Notes: generated by a model not told the origin, from the sequence alone. A DNA stretch of 16,156 bases from Clostridiaceae bacterium (GCA_016293155.1 JAEDEU010000030.1:1-16156), one strand, 5' to 3'. Shown: positions 1 through 8,466, numbered from the stretch's first letter. A program made the numbers and translations.

Positions 1-61
1 TTTTTTCATGTGGTGGGACTTGAGGTGACATTTTACTGGATTTCTCTATGTGGATATGTTA

Positions 62-70
62 TGCTAAAAT
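62..70 (+). promoter_or_regulatory. Possible extended -10 promoter for the zinc-ribbon gene
   Basis: TG at 62-63, one base, then TAAAAT at 65-70 form an extended -10 element. No good -35 hexamer lies 16-18 bases upstream, which extended -10 promoters can tolerate. Transcription would start near 77, leaving a leader of about 23 nt that carries the GGGGGTG ribosome-binding site. The run of six T at 1-6 could be the tail of a terminator cut by the window edge, which would fit a new unit starting here. This is inferred from sequence only. Confidence 0.4.
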
Positions 71-99
71 TATCAATACATATCTGTGGGGGTGCTTTT

Positions 100-480
100 A
101 TGGATATTCCTTGGTTTTTAAAGCCGGAGCTGCTGCTGCACGCAGAGATGCTGGATGAGCAGGAAATGCTGAGGCGGGAAGCGGGTAATTCCTATGCGCG
201 CGATCACGAACAGGATTTGCAGATCAAGGCGCTTCAGCAACGCGTTGCGGAGCTGGAGCAGCAGCTGCTGGCGCTTGAGGTGCTGCTTGCGGAAAAGGGG
301 ATTTTGCCGCCTGTGCCGCAGGAACCGGAGTCGAAGCCGCCGGCTGATCCGAGCGTGCCGATTGTATTTGCGGAACGGACGGACGAGCAGATTGCCTGTC
401 CGCGCTGCGGCAAGCAGCAGCCTGGCAATCGGAATGACTGCTATTTCTGCGGTGCTTTGTTCCGATACGAGAAGGAATAA
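100..480 (+). CDS. Small coiled-coil zinc-ribbon protein of unknown function
   Basis: A 126-residue soluble protein that I do not recognise. Residues about 36-66 form a Leu/Gln/Glu-rich stretch with heptad spacing, likely a coiled coil that would mediate dimerisation. A proline-rich linker follows (about 69-87). The C-terminus carries a zinc ribbon with C100-x2-C103 and C114-x2-C117, ten residues apart. There is no signal peptide or membrane segment. I chose ATG 100 because GGGGGTG at 88-94 sits just in front of it; the frame is also open from ATG 10 and 61, but those starts lack a ribosome-binding site and would add a hydrophobic stretch unlike the rest. It has its own terminator, so it is probably monocistronic. 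A nucleic-acid or protein-binding adaptor is plausible from the ribbon but unproven. Confidence 0.75.
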   Translation: MDIPWFLKPELLLHAEMLDEQEMLRREAGNSYARDHEQDLQIKALQQRVAELEQQLLALEVLLAEKGILPPVPQEPESKPPADPSVPIVFAERTDEQIACPRCGKQQPGNRNDCYFCGALFRYEKE

Positions 481-520
481 TATACAGCATATCTTGAAAG
501 AACAGCTTCCATCCATGCAA

Positions 521-557
521 AGCGGATGCCACGAACGGGCGTCCGCTTTTGGCGTTT
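521..557 (+). terminator. Rho-independent terminator after the zinc-ribbon gene
   Basis: A 10-bp stem pairs 521-530 (AGCGGATGCC) with 538-547 (GGCGTCCGCT), with one U-G wobble and a 7-base loop. It is followed by an interrupted T tract (TTT, GGCG, TTTT). It lies about 40 bases after the stop codon of the upstream gene and separates that gene from rpoB. Confidence 0.65.
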
Positions 558-602
558 TCTCGGCAAAACGGAATAAAATGCCGCCCTTCGCCGCACATTC
601 CA

Positions 603-642
603 CAACAAAAACAAAAAATCCTCTCCGCAATTTGGAGAGGAT
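603..642 (-). terminator. Minus-strand intrinsic terminator-like hairpin with no matching gene
   Basis: A perfect 9-bp stem pairs 618-626 with 634-642 around a 7-base loop. Read on the minus strand, the stem is followed directly by six T, a G and five more T, the form of an intrinsic terminator. On the plus strand no T tract follows, so it should not stop plus-strand transcription well. It ends 16 bases before the rpoB -35 element. No minus-strand gene reads into it within this window. Confidence 0.6.
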
Positions 643-658
643 GTGGGAATACAGTTCG

Positions 659-687
659 TTGACAAAAACAAGAAAAAATGTTACAAT
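659..687 (+). promoter_or_regulatory. Sigma-A promoter of rpoB-rpoC
   Basis: TTGACA at 659-664, a 17-base spacer and TACAAT at 682-687, with TG at 679-680 making an extended -10. This is nearly consensus for the vegetative sigma factor. Transcription should begin near 694, giving a leader of about 145 nt before rpoB. The stretch 481-838 otherwise holds the two hairpins at 521-557 and 603-642 and a small 6-bp hairpin (TACGCT/AGCGTA with a GCCG loop) at 781-796. Confidence 0.85.
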
Positions 688-803
688 GATTTAGTTTCCA
701 AAACTTTACCATCGGAACATTTACACTAATATTTTAACACTTTGCGCCAAAAGTTGCAAGGGGTTTGAGATATTTGAAGCTACGCTGCCGAGCGTATCAT
801 ACC

Positions 804-854
804 ATGGAACTTGTAAGAAACGGAGTGATTGGTACTACATGGGTAACGAAGTAA
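804..854 (+). other. Possible 16-codon leader ORF overlapping the rpoB start
   Basis: ATG 804 opens a 16-codon frame that ends with TAA at 852-854. That stop overlaps the in-frame rpoB ATG at 854 as TAATG, the usual form of a translationally coupled junction. It lies just after the 781-796 hairpin. There is no clear ribosome-binding site in front of ATG 804, so its translation is uncertain. It may be chance. Confidence 0.25.
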
Positions 855-3800
855 TGGGCGTTCAGGTGCACGACGTACAGTACGGCCGCACCACGCGAAA
901 GAGCTTTGCCAGAATCCCGGATATTCTGGAAATGCCGAACCTCATCGAGGTACAGAAGAAGTCCTACCAGTGGTTTCTTGAGGAGGGCCTGAGAGAGGTC
1001 TTCACCGACACCGCAGCAATCTCGGACTACACCGGCAATCTCGAGCTGTCGTTCATCGACTACAAGCTGGAAGACAAGCCGAAGTACAGTGTAGAAGAGT
1101 GTAAGGCACGTGATGCAACATATGCCTGCCCGCTCAAGGTTAGAATGCGCCTGCGCAACAAGGAGACCGGCGAGATCAAGGAGCAGGAGCTGTTCATGGG
1201 CGATTTCCCGCGCATGACCGACAGCGGCACCTTTATCATCAACGGCGCGGAGCGTGCAATCGTTTCGCAGATCGTCCGTTCTCCGGGCGTTTACTTCGGT
1301 CAGACCTTCGATAAGACCGATAAGGCTCTGCTGAATGCAACCGTCATTCCGTACCGCGGCGCATGGCTGGAGTACGAGACCGACGTCAACGATGTATTCT
1401 ATGTCCGCATTGATAAGAACAGAAAGATTCCGATCACCTCGTTCATCCGTGCCATCGGTCTGGAGACCGACGCGGAGATCAAGGAGATGTTCGGCGAGGA
1501 CGAGCGCATTCTGGCTACGCTGGAAAAGGATCCGTCCAAGACCGCTGAGGAAGCGCTCATTGAGATCTACAAGAAGCAGCGCCCGGGCGAGCCGCCGTCT
1601 GTTGAGTCCGCAAAGAGCCTGCTGACCAACCTGTTCTTCGACGCGCGCCGCTATGATATCTCCGCAGTCGGCCGCTATAAGTATAATAAGAAGCTGGCAA
1701 TCGCCCGCCGCCTGAAGGACCGCAAGGTTCTGGAAACCGTTGTCGATCCGATGACCGGCGAGATTCTGGCAGAGGAGGGCGAAATCCTCTCCCGCGAGAA
1801 GGCTTCGCTGATTTCCCGCCGCGGCGTATTCTCCGTTGTCGTTGAGGCTCCGGACGGCGCCAAGGTCAAGGTATTCTCCAACGGCATGGTCGATCTGAGC
1901 GACTTTGTCGATTTCGATCCGCTGGAAAAGTGCGGCATCAAGGAGAAGGTTCGCTTTGTCGTCCTCAAGGAGCTGCTGGAGCAGTATGAGGGCGAGGAGC
2001 TGATCGAGCAGATTAAGCTGCAAAAGGATGAGCTGATTCCGAAGCACATCATCGTCGATGATATGCTCGCTTCCATCGGCTATCTGCTAAATATCGCACA
2101 CGACATCGGTACCACCGATGATATCGACCATCTGGGCAACCGCCGTCTGCGCTGCGTCGGTGAGCTGTTGCAGAACCAGTTCCGCATCGGCTTCTCCCGC
2201 ATGGAGCGCGTCATCCGCGAGCGCATGACCGTTCAGGATCTGGACGTTGTCACCCCGCAGTCCCTGATTAACATCCGTCCGGTGACCGCGGCGATCAAGG
2301 AATTTTTCGGTTCCTCTCCGCTGTCCCAGTTCATGGATCAGAACAACCCGCTGGCAGAGCTGACGCACAAGCGCCGTATGTCCGCGCTTGGTCCGGGCGG
2401 TCTGTCCCGTGACCGTGCATCCTTCGAGGTTCGAGACGTACACTACAGCCACTACGGCCGTCTGTGTCCGATTGAGACCCCGGAAGGTCCGAACATCGGT
2501 CTGATCTCCTATCTGGCAACCTACGCTCGTATCAATGAGTTCGGCTTCATCGAGGCGCCGTACCGCATCATCGACAAGGAGACCGGCAAGGTCACCGATC
2601 AGGTTCAGTATATGACCGCAGACGTCGAGGACGAGTACACCGTATGCCAGGCATACGAGCCGCTGGACGAGGAAGGCAGACTGGCCAATCCGCGTGTTAC
2701 CTGCCGCCGCCGCGATGAGATCGTCGAGGTCGACCGCAAGGACGTTGACCTGATGGACGTATCCCCGCGCATGATGGTTTCGGTTGCAACCGCAATGATC
2801 CCGTTCTTGCAGAACGACGACGCAAACCGTGCGCTGATGGGTGCGAACATGCAGCGTCAGGCAGTGCCGCTGCTCAAGACCGAGGCTCCGGTTGTCGGTA
2901 CCGGCATGGAGTACAAGGCTTGCGTGGACTCCGGCGTTGTGCCGCTGGCAGAGGGCGACGGCGTGGTTACCAACGTAACCGCGCGCGAGGTCACCATCCG
3001 CTATGACGTGCTCGGCGAAAAGACCTATACGCTGACCAAGTTTGTCCGTTCCAACCAGTCCACCTGCATCAACCAGCGCCCGATCGTCAACCTCGGCGAG
3101 CGCGTCAAGAAGGGCGATGTCATTGCCGACGGTCCGGCGACCGACAACGGCGAGATTGCACTGGGCAAGAACGCACTGATCGGCTTTATGACCTGGGAAG
3201 GTTACAACTACGAGGACGCAGTCCTGCTGAACGAGCGACTGGTCCGCGATGACGTATACACCTCGATCCACATCGAGGAATATGAATCCGAATCCCGCGA
3301 TACCAAGCTGGGACCGGAGGAAATTACCCGCGACATTCCGAATGTCGGTGAGGATGCACTGAGAGATCTGGACGAGCGCGGCATCATCCGCATCGGCGCA
3401 GAGGTTCACTCCGGTGACATTCTGGTCGGTAAGGTCACTCCGAAGGGCGAGACCGAGCTGACTGCCGAGGAGCGCCTGCTGCGCGCAATCTTCGGCGAGA
3501 AGGCACGCGAGGTTCGTGATACCTCCCTGCGTGCACCGCACGGTGAGGCCGGCATCGTTGTCGATGTCAAGGTGTTCACCCGCGAAAACGGTGACGAGCT
3601 GTCTCCGGGCGTTGCAATGTGCGTCCGCGTCTATATCGCACAGAAGAGAAAGATCTCTGTCGGCGATAAGATGGCAGGCCGCCATGGTAACAAGGGTGTC
3701 GTTTCGCGCATCCTGCCGCAGGAGGATATGCCGTTCCTGGAGGACGGTACTCCGCTGGACATCGTGCTGAACCCGCTGGGCGTGCCGTCCCGAATGAACA

Positions 3801-4570
3801 TCGGACAGGTGCTGGAAGTGCATCTGGGCTATGCGGCAAAGAGCCTCGGCTGGAAGATCGCAACCCCGGTATTCGACGGCGCGAACGAGCACGACATTGC
3901 CGACGCACTGAAGGCTGCCGGCAAGAACCCGAACGGCAAGTCTACCCTGTATGACGGCCGTACCGGTGAAAAGTTTGATAACGACGTTACCGTCGGTTAT
4001 ATGTACTACCTGAAGCTGCATCATCTGGTTGATGATAAGATCCACGCGCGTTCTACCGGTCCGTACTCGCTGGTTACCCAGCAGCCGCTCGGCGGCAAGG
4101 CGCAGTTCGGCGGACAGCGCTTTGGCGAGATGGAGGTTTGGGCGCTGGAGGCATACGGCGCTGCTTACACCCTGCAGGAGATCCTGACCGTCAAGTCGGA
4201 CGATATCACCGGCCGTGTCAAGACCTACGAGGCAATCGTCAAGGGTCACAACGTTCCGCAGCCGGGCGTACCGGAATCCTTCAAGGTTCTGGTCAAGGAG
4301 CTGCAGGCACTGTGCCTGGATATCCGCGTTCTGGACGAGGATATGAATGAAATCGTCCTGACCGATGACGATGACGACGATGTACCGACCTACGAGCACA
4401 ACGAAAAGCGTTCCGCAAACGAGTCCGAATTCGAGGCTGCGGGCTATGCTGTCACCGATGCTGAGGATATTGATGCCCCGATCCTGGATGAGACCGAGCC
4501 CGCCGAGGAGGAGCCGTCCGAGGACAGCTTCTCGCTGGACATTGATGATGTTCTGGAAGACTTTAACTGA
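839..4570 (+). CDS. rpoB: DNA-directed RNA polymerase subunit beta
   Basis: The beta subunit of RNA polymerase, which forms one pincer of the core enzyme with half of the catalytic centre and the rifampicin pocket. It has 1243 residues, normal for Clostridia. The rifampicin region is at G491-G521, with Q497, D500, H510 and S515 matching E. coli Q513, D516, H526 and S531, so a sensitive pocket is predicted; proline occupies the place of E. coli Q510. The universally conserved block GDKMAGRHGNKG is at 942-953. After the usual end of the family near residue 1170 comes an acidic tail with six aspartates (1176-1181), common in Bacillota. The start is open to question: GGAG at 822-825 lies 13 bases before ATG 839, rather far, and ATG 854 is an alternative. 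It is followed by rpoC after 14 bases. Confidence 0.97.
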   Translation: MGNEVMGVQVHDVQYGRTTRKSFARIPDILEMPNLIEVQKKSYQWFLEEGLREVFTDTAAISDYTGNLELSFIDYKLEDKPKYSVEECKARDATYACPLKVRMRLRNKETGEIKEQELFMGDFPRMTDSGTFIINGAERAIVSQIVRSPGVYFGQTFDKTDKALLNATVIPYRGAWLEYETDVNDVFYVRIDKNRKIPITSFIRAIGLETDAEIKEMFGEDERILATLEKDPSKTAEEALIEIYKKQRPGEPPSVESAKSLLTNLFFDARRYDISAVGRYKYNKKLAIARRLKDRKVLETVVDPMTGEILAEEGEILSREKASLISRRGVFSVVVEAPDGAKVKVFSNGMVDLSDFVDFDPLEKCGIKEKVRFVVLKELLEQYEGEELIEQIKLQKDELIPKHIIVDDMLASIGYLLNIAHDIGTTDDIDHLGNRRLRCVGELLQNQFRIGFSRMERVIRERMTVQDLDVVTPQSLINIRPVTAAIKEFFGSSPLSQFMDQNNPLAELTHKRRMSALGPGGLSRDRASFEVRDVHYSHYGRLCPIETPEGPNIGLISYLATYARINEFGFIEAPYRIIDKETGKVTDQVQYMTADVEDEYTVCQAYEPLDEEGRLANPRVTCRRRDEIVEVDRKDVDLMDVSPRMMVSVATAMIPFLQNDDANRALMGANMQRQAVPLLKTEAPVVGTGMEYKACVDSGVVPLAEGDGVVTNVTAREVTIRYDVLGEKTYTLTKFVRSNQSTCINQRPIVNLGERVKKGDVIADGPATDNGEIALGKNALIGFMTWEGYNYEDAVLLNERLVRDDVYTSIHIEEYESESRDTKLGPEEITRDIPNVGEDALRDLDERGIIRIGAEVHSGDILVGKVTPKGETELTAEERLLRAIFGEKAREVRDTSLRAPHGEAGIVVDVKVFTRENGDELSPGVAMCVRVYIAQKRKISVGDKMAGRHGNKGVVSRILPQEDMPFLEDGTPLDIVLNPLGVPSRMNIGQVLEVHLGYAAKSLGWKIATPVFDGANEHDIADALKAAGKNPNGKSTLYDGRTGEKFDNDVTVGYMYYLKLHHLVDDKIHARSTGPYSLVTQQPLGGKAQFGGQRFGEMEVWALEAYGAAYTLQEILTVKSDDITGRVKTYEAIVKGHNVPQPGVPESFKVLVKELQALCLDIRVLDEDMNEIVLTDDDDDDVPTYEHNEKRSANESEFEAAGYAVTDAEDIDAPILDETEPAEEEPSEDSFSLDIDDVLEDFN

Positions 4571-4584
4571 GCGGAGGAGTAAGC

Positions 4585-7500
4585 ATGGGATATTCTACTT
4601 TTAATGCAATCAAAATCGCTCTTGCTTCGCCTGAACTGATCCGCGAGTGGTCCTATGGCGAGGTCAAGAAGCCGGAAACTATTAACTACCGTACCCTGAA
4701 GCCGGAGCGCGACGGTCTGTACTGTGAGCGCATCTTTGGACCGACCAAGGACTGGGAGTGCCACTGCGGCAAGTACAAGAAGGTACGCTTTAAGGGTAAG
4801 AAGTGTGAGCGCTGCGGCGTTGAGGTCACCAAGTCCAAGGTGCGCCGCGAGCGTATGGGTCACATCGAGCTGGCCGCACCGGTTTCCCATATCTGGTATT
4901 TTAAGGGCATTCCGTCCCGCATGGGTCTGATTCTCGACATGTCCCCGAGACTGCTTGAGAAGGTGCTGTACTTCGCTGCCTATATCGTCACCGATCCGGG
5001 TGAGGGCACCGGTCTGATTAAGAAGCAGATCCTGACCGAGAAGGAATACCGCGACATGCGCGAGAAGTACGAGGACGACTTCAAGGCAGGCATGGGCGCA
5101 GAGGCGATCAAGGAGCTGCTCCAGGAGCTGGATCTTGACCAGCTGAGCGAGGAGCTGCGCGCAGAGCTGCGCGACGCAACCGGTCAGAAGCGCGTGCGTC
5201 TGGTCAAGCGCCTGGAGGTTGTCGAGGCATTCCGCCAGTCCGGCAACCGCCCGGAGTGGATGATTATGGACGTCGTTCCGGTCATCCCGCCGGAAATCCG
5301 ACCGATGGTACAGCTGGACGGCGGCCGCTTTGCGACCTCCGACCTGAACGATCTGTACCGCCGCGTCATCAACCGAAACAACCGTCTGCAGCGCCTGCTC
5401 GATCTGGGTGCTCCGGACATCATTATCCGCAACGAGAAGCGTATGCTGCAGGAAGCAGTGGACGCGCTGATCGACAACGGCCGCCGCGGCAGACCGGTCG
5501 TCGGTCCGAACAACCGCGCACTCAAGTCGCTGTCCGATATGCTGAAGGGCAAGCAGGGACGCTTCCGTCAGAACCTGCTCGGCAAGCGTGTTGACTACTC
5601 CGGCCGTTCGGTTATCGTCGTCGGACCGGATCTGAAGATTTATCAGTGCGGTCTGCCGAAGGAAATGGCAATCGAGCTGTTTAAGCCGTTTATCATGAAG
5701 CGTCTGGTCGAAAACGGTCAGGCTTCCAACATCAAGTCCGCAAAGAAGATGGTCGAGCGCGGCAAGCCGGAGGTTTGGGACGCACTGGAAAGCGTCATCA
5801 AGGGTCATCCGGTTATGCTGAACCGTGCACCGACCCTGCACCGTCTGGGCATTCAGGCATTCGAGCCGATCCTGGTCGAGGGCCGTGCAATCAAGCTGCA
5901 TCCGCTGGTTTGTACCGCATTTAACGCGGACTTCGACGGCGACCAGATGGCAGTGCATCTGCCGCTTTCCGCCGAGGCACAGGCCGAGGCTCGTCTGCTG
6001 ATGCTGTCGGCAAACAACCTCCTGAAGCCGCAGGACGGCAAGCCGGTTACCGTACCGTCGCAGGATATGGTTCTGGGTTCCTACTACCTGACCATCGACC
6101 GCGACACCGAGGCTGGCTCCGGCAAGTGGGACGACGAGAACAAGTGCATCGTCCCGAACTCCGGCGCAAAGGTATTCCGCAACGTCGATGAGGCGCTGAT
6201 GGCATACGACGAGGGCTATATCGGCATCCACTCCCTGATCCGCGTCCGCATGACCAAGGAGATCGACGGTCAGATCGTTTCCGGCATCGTCGATGCAACT
6301 CCGGGACGCCTGATCTTCAACGAGCGCATTCCGCAGGATCTGGGCTTCGTCAAGCGTGAGAAGCCGGAAGATTTCCTCAAGCTCGAGATTATGTTTACCT
6401 GCGGCAAGAAGCAGCTGGGTCAGATCATCGACAAGTGTATCCGCGTCCATGGCTTCAACAAGACCGCAGAGGTGCTCGATGCCATCAAGGCAATGGGCTA
6501 TAAATACTCCACCAAGGGCGCACTGACCGTTTCGTTCTCGGATATTTCGGTTCCGGAAACCAAGCAGTCCAGCGTTCAGCACAGTGAGCAGGTTGTCGCA
6601 AAGATCGACAAGCAGTACAAGCGCGGCTTCATCACCGATGAGGAGCGTTACCGTCTGGTCGTTCACGAATGGGAGGACACCACCAAGAAGGTTACCGGCG
6701 CATTGCAGGAGAAGATGGACAACGAACGCTTCAACCCGATTCATATGATGGCTCAGTCCGGTGCGCGTGGTTCCATCAACCAGATTCGTCAGCTTTCCGG
6801 TATGCGCGGCCTGATGGCATCCGCATCCGGTAAGACCATCGAGATCCCGATCAAGTCCAACTTCCGTGAGGGTCTGTCCGTACTGGAGTACTTCATCTCC
6901 GCACGAGGCGCACGTAAGGGTCTGGCGGATACCGCACTGAGAACCGCGGACTCCGGTTATCTGACCCGCCGAATGGTAGACGTTTGTCAGGAGGTCATCA
7001 TCCGTGAGACCGACTGCGGCGCAACCAAGGGTATCGTTGTCCGCGACATCACCGAGGGCAACAAGATCATCGAGCCGCTGGCAGACCGTCTGGTCGGCCG
7101 TTATCCGTGCCACGATATCGTCGATCCGAACACCGGCGAGATCCTACACGAGAGCAACGTCATGATGAAGGAAGAGGACGCGAAGAAGATCGTCGAAGCA
7201 GGCATCACCGAGGTCGAGATCCGCTCCGTACTCGAGTGCCGTGCACCGCGCGGCGTCTGCGCACACTGCTACGGCTCCAACCTGGCATTCGGCTCGGACT
7301 GCTCCATGGGCGAGGCTGTCGGCATCATCGCGGCACAGTCCATCGGCGAGCCGGGCACCCAGCTGACCATGCGTACCTTCCACTCCGGCGGTATCGCAGG
7401 TTCGGATATTACCCAGGGTCTTCCGCGAGTCGAGGAGCTGTTCGAGGCAAGAAAGCCGAAGAAGGTTGCAACGCTGGCAGAGATCGGCGGCGTGGTTTCC

Positions 7501-8169
7501 ATCGAGGAGACCAAGCGCACCACGGTCAAGACCGTCAACGTCACCGACCCGAAGACCGGCGAGGTCAAGAGCTATCAGCTGGCATCGTCCTCCGGTATCC
7601 GCGTCACCGACGGTCAGGTCATCGAAAAGGGCTTCCAGCTCAACAGCGCAGGTGCGCTCAACCCGCATGACATCCTGCGCATTCTGGATCCGGGCGCCGT
7701 TCACGACTACCTGATTAAGGAAGTCCAGAAGGTTTACCGCGATCAGGGCGTTGATCTGAACGACAAGCACATCGAGGTCATCGTGCATCAGATGATGCGC
7801 AAGGTTAAGGTCGAGGACGCAGGCAGCTGCGATCTGCTGCCGGGTGCAGTGATCGACCGTCTGGACTTCGACGCTGCGGTTGAGGCGATTCAGAAGCGCA
7901 TCGACGCAGGCGAAGAGGGGCTGACTGTTGCGACCTGCTCGCCGACCCTGATGGGCATCACCAAGGCTTCGCTGGCAACCGAGTCCTTCCTGTCCGCCGC
8001 ATCCTTCCAGGAGACCACCCGTGTCCTGACCGATGCCGCAATCAAGGGCAAGATTGACCCGCTGGCAGGTCTGAAGGAGAACGTCATCATCGGTAAGCTC
8101 ATCCCGGCCGGCTCCGGTCTGGAGGCATACCGCACCGGTCACTACGAGGAGTCTGTAAACCTGGATTAA
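4585..8169 (+). CDS. rpoC: DNA-directed RNA polymerase subunit beta'
   Basis: The beta' subunit of RNA polymerase, which carries the catalytic magnesium and the clamp. It has 1194 residues, close to the B. subtilis length. In order I see the N-terminal zinc site C59, C61, C74, C77; the catalytic NADFDGDQM at 447-455 with metal-binding D449, D451 and D453; the second zinc site C811, C885, C892, C895; and the bridge-helix/trigger-loop region around 909-935 (GIIAAQSIGEPGTQLTMRTF at 913-932). ATG 4585 follows GGAGGAG closely and lies 14 bases after the rpoB stop, so the two genes are co-transcribed and made in similar amounts. A strong terminator follows about 40 bases after the stop. Nothing is missing or truncated. 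Confidence 0.98.
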   Translation: MGYSTFNAIKIALASPELIREWSYGEVKKPETINYRTLKPERDGLYCERIFGPTKDWECHCGKYKKVRFKGKKCERCGVEVTKSKVRRERMGHIELAAPVSHIWYFKGIPSRMGLILDMSPRLLEKVLYFAAYIVTDPGEGTGLIKKQILTEKEYRDMREKYEDDFKAGMGAEAIKELLQELDLDQLSEELRAELRDATGQKRVRLVKRLEVVEAFRQSGNRPEWMIMDVVPVIPPEIRPMVQLDGGRFATSDLNDLYRRVINRNNRLQRLLDLGAPDIIIRNEKRMLQEAVDALIDNGRRGRPVVGPNNRALKSLSDMLKGKQGRFRQNLLGKRVDYSGRSVIVVGPDLKIYQCGLPKEMAIELFKPFIMKRLVENGQASNIKSAKKMVERGKPEVWDALESVIKGHPVMLNRAPTLHRLGIQAFEPILVEGRAIKLHPLVCTAFNADFDGDQMAVHLPLSAEAQAEARLLMLSANNLLKPQDGKPVTVPSQDMVLGSYYLTIDRDTEAGSGKWDDENKCIVPNSGAKVFRNVDEALMAYDEGYIGIHSLIRVRMTKEIDGQIVSGIVDATPGRLIFNERIPQDLGFVKREKPEDFLKLEIMFTCGKKQLGQIIDKCIRVHGFNKTAEVLDAIKAMGYKYSTKGALTVSFSDISVPETKQSSVQHSEQVVAKIDKQYKRGFITDEERYRLVVHEWEDTTKKVTGALQEKMDNERFNPIHMMAQSGARGSINQIRQLSGMRGLMASASGKTIEIPIKSNFREGLSVLEYFISARGARKGLADTALRTADSGYLTRRMVDVCQEVIIRETDCGATKGIVVRDITEGNKIIEPLADRLVGRYPCHDIVDPNTGEILHESNVMMKEEDAKKIVEAGITEVEIRSVLECRAPRGVCAHCYGSNLAFGSDCSMGEAVGIIAAQSIGEPGTQLTMRTFHSGGIAGSDITQGLPRVEELFEARKPKKVATLAEIGGVVSIEETKRTTVKTVNVTDPKTGEVKSYQLASSSGIRVTDGQVIEKGFQLNSAGALNPHDILRILDPGAVHDYLIKEVQKVYRDQGVDLNDKHIEVIVHQMMRKVKVEDAGSCDLLPGAVIDRLDFDAAVEAIQKRIDAGEEGLTVATCSPTLMGITKASLATESFLSAASFQETTRVLTDAAIKGKIDPLAGLKENVIIGKLIPAGSGLEAYRTGHYEESVNLD

Positions 8170-8208
8170 GGTTTGCCGCCCGCCGGGTTTGACACAGGAA
8201 AAAATATT

Positions 8209-8241
8209 CGGGACCGCGCATTTGCACGCGGTCCCGTTTTT
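8209..8241 (+). terminator. Rho-independent terminator of rpoB-rpoC
   Basis: A perfect 10-bp GC-rich stem pairs CGGGACCGCG (8209-8218) with CGCGGTCCCG (8227-8236) around an 8-base loop, followed directly by five T (8237-8241). It lies 39 bases after the rpoC stop and should end the polymerase transcript before ybxF. Confidence 0.92.
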
Positions 8242-8247
8242 CCCTAT

Positions 8248-8275
8248 TTGCAGGAAACAAGCAGCCTTCCTGCAA
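8248..8275. repeat. Second inverted repeat behind the rpoC terminator
   Basis: TTGCAGGAA (8248-8256) is exactly inverted at 8267-8275, with a 10-base loop. A T run (8283-8287) comes seven bases later, too far for a classical terminator. It could be a backup hairpin or a 3' stabilising stem. The rest of 8276-8408 is AT-rich, with a weaker A/T inverted repeat (AAAAATAC at 8293-8300 and GTATTTTT at 8312-8319) and no gene I can support. Confidence 0.45.
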
Positions 8276-8408
8276 GCCCGCGTTTTTGCTCAAAAAATAC
8301 AAAAAAATCCCGTATTTTTCCCTTTGTGCAAAAAGAATGAATAGAACGTCAAAAAACGGATATACTGTATTTGTTTTGTAAAATCTCACGAAAAAAACGG
8401 GAAAAGCA

Positions 8409-8437
8409 TTGACAGGGCGCATGAATTAAGTTACAAT
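8409..8437 (+). promoter_or_regulatory. Sigma-A promoter of ybxF
   Basis: TTGACA at 8409-8414, a 17-base spacer and TACAAT at 8432-8437, the same two hexamers and spacing as the rpoB promoter. Transcription should start near 8444, leaving only about 20 nt before the coding start, just enough for the AAGGAGG ribosome-binding site. Confidence 0.85.
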
Positions 8438-8466
8438 GTTCGAGTATGCGATAAGGAGGAATGGAT

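Noticed and set aside
10..99. Longer N-terminus for the zinc-ribbon protein from ATG 10 or ATG 61
   Set aside because: No ribosome-binding site is present there, the added residues are hydrophobic and unlike the rest, and the likely promoter at 62-70 lies downstream of ATG 10.
694..838. Riboswitch, T-box or L10-type leader before rpoB
   Set aside because: The leader of about 145 nt shows only a 6-bp hairpin at 781-796 and no T-box sequence, antiterminator pair or terminator.
2309..2401. Possible rifampicin resistance in RpoB
   Set aside because: The main resistance positions (E. coli Q513, D516, H526, S531) are wild type. The proline at the E. coli 510 position is not enough to claim resistance.
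8461..8466. ATG 8461 as start of ybxF
   Set aside because: It touches the AAGGAGG ribosome-binding site with almost no spacing, whereas ATG 8467 is seven bases away.
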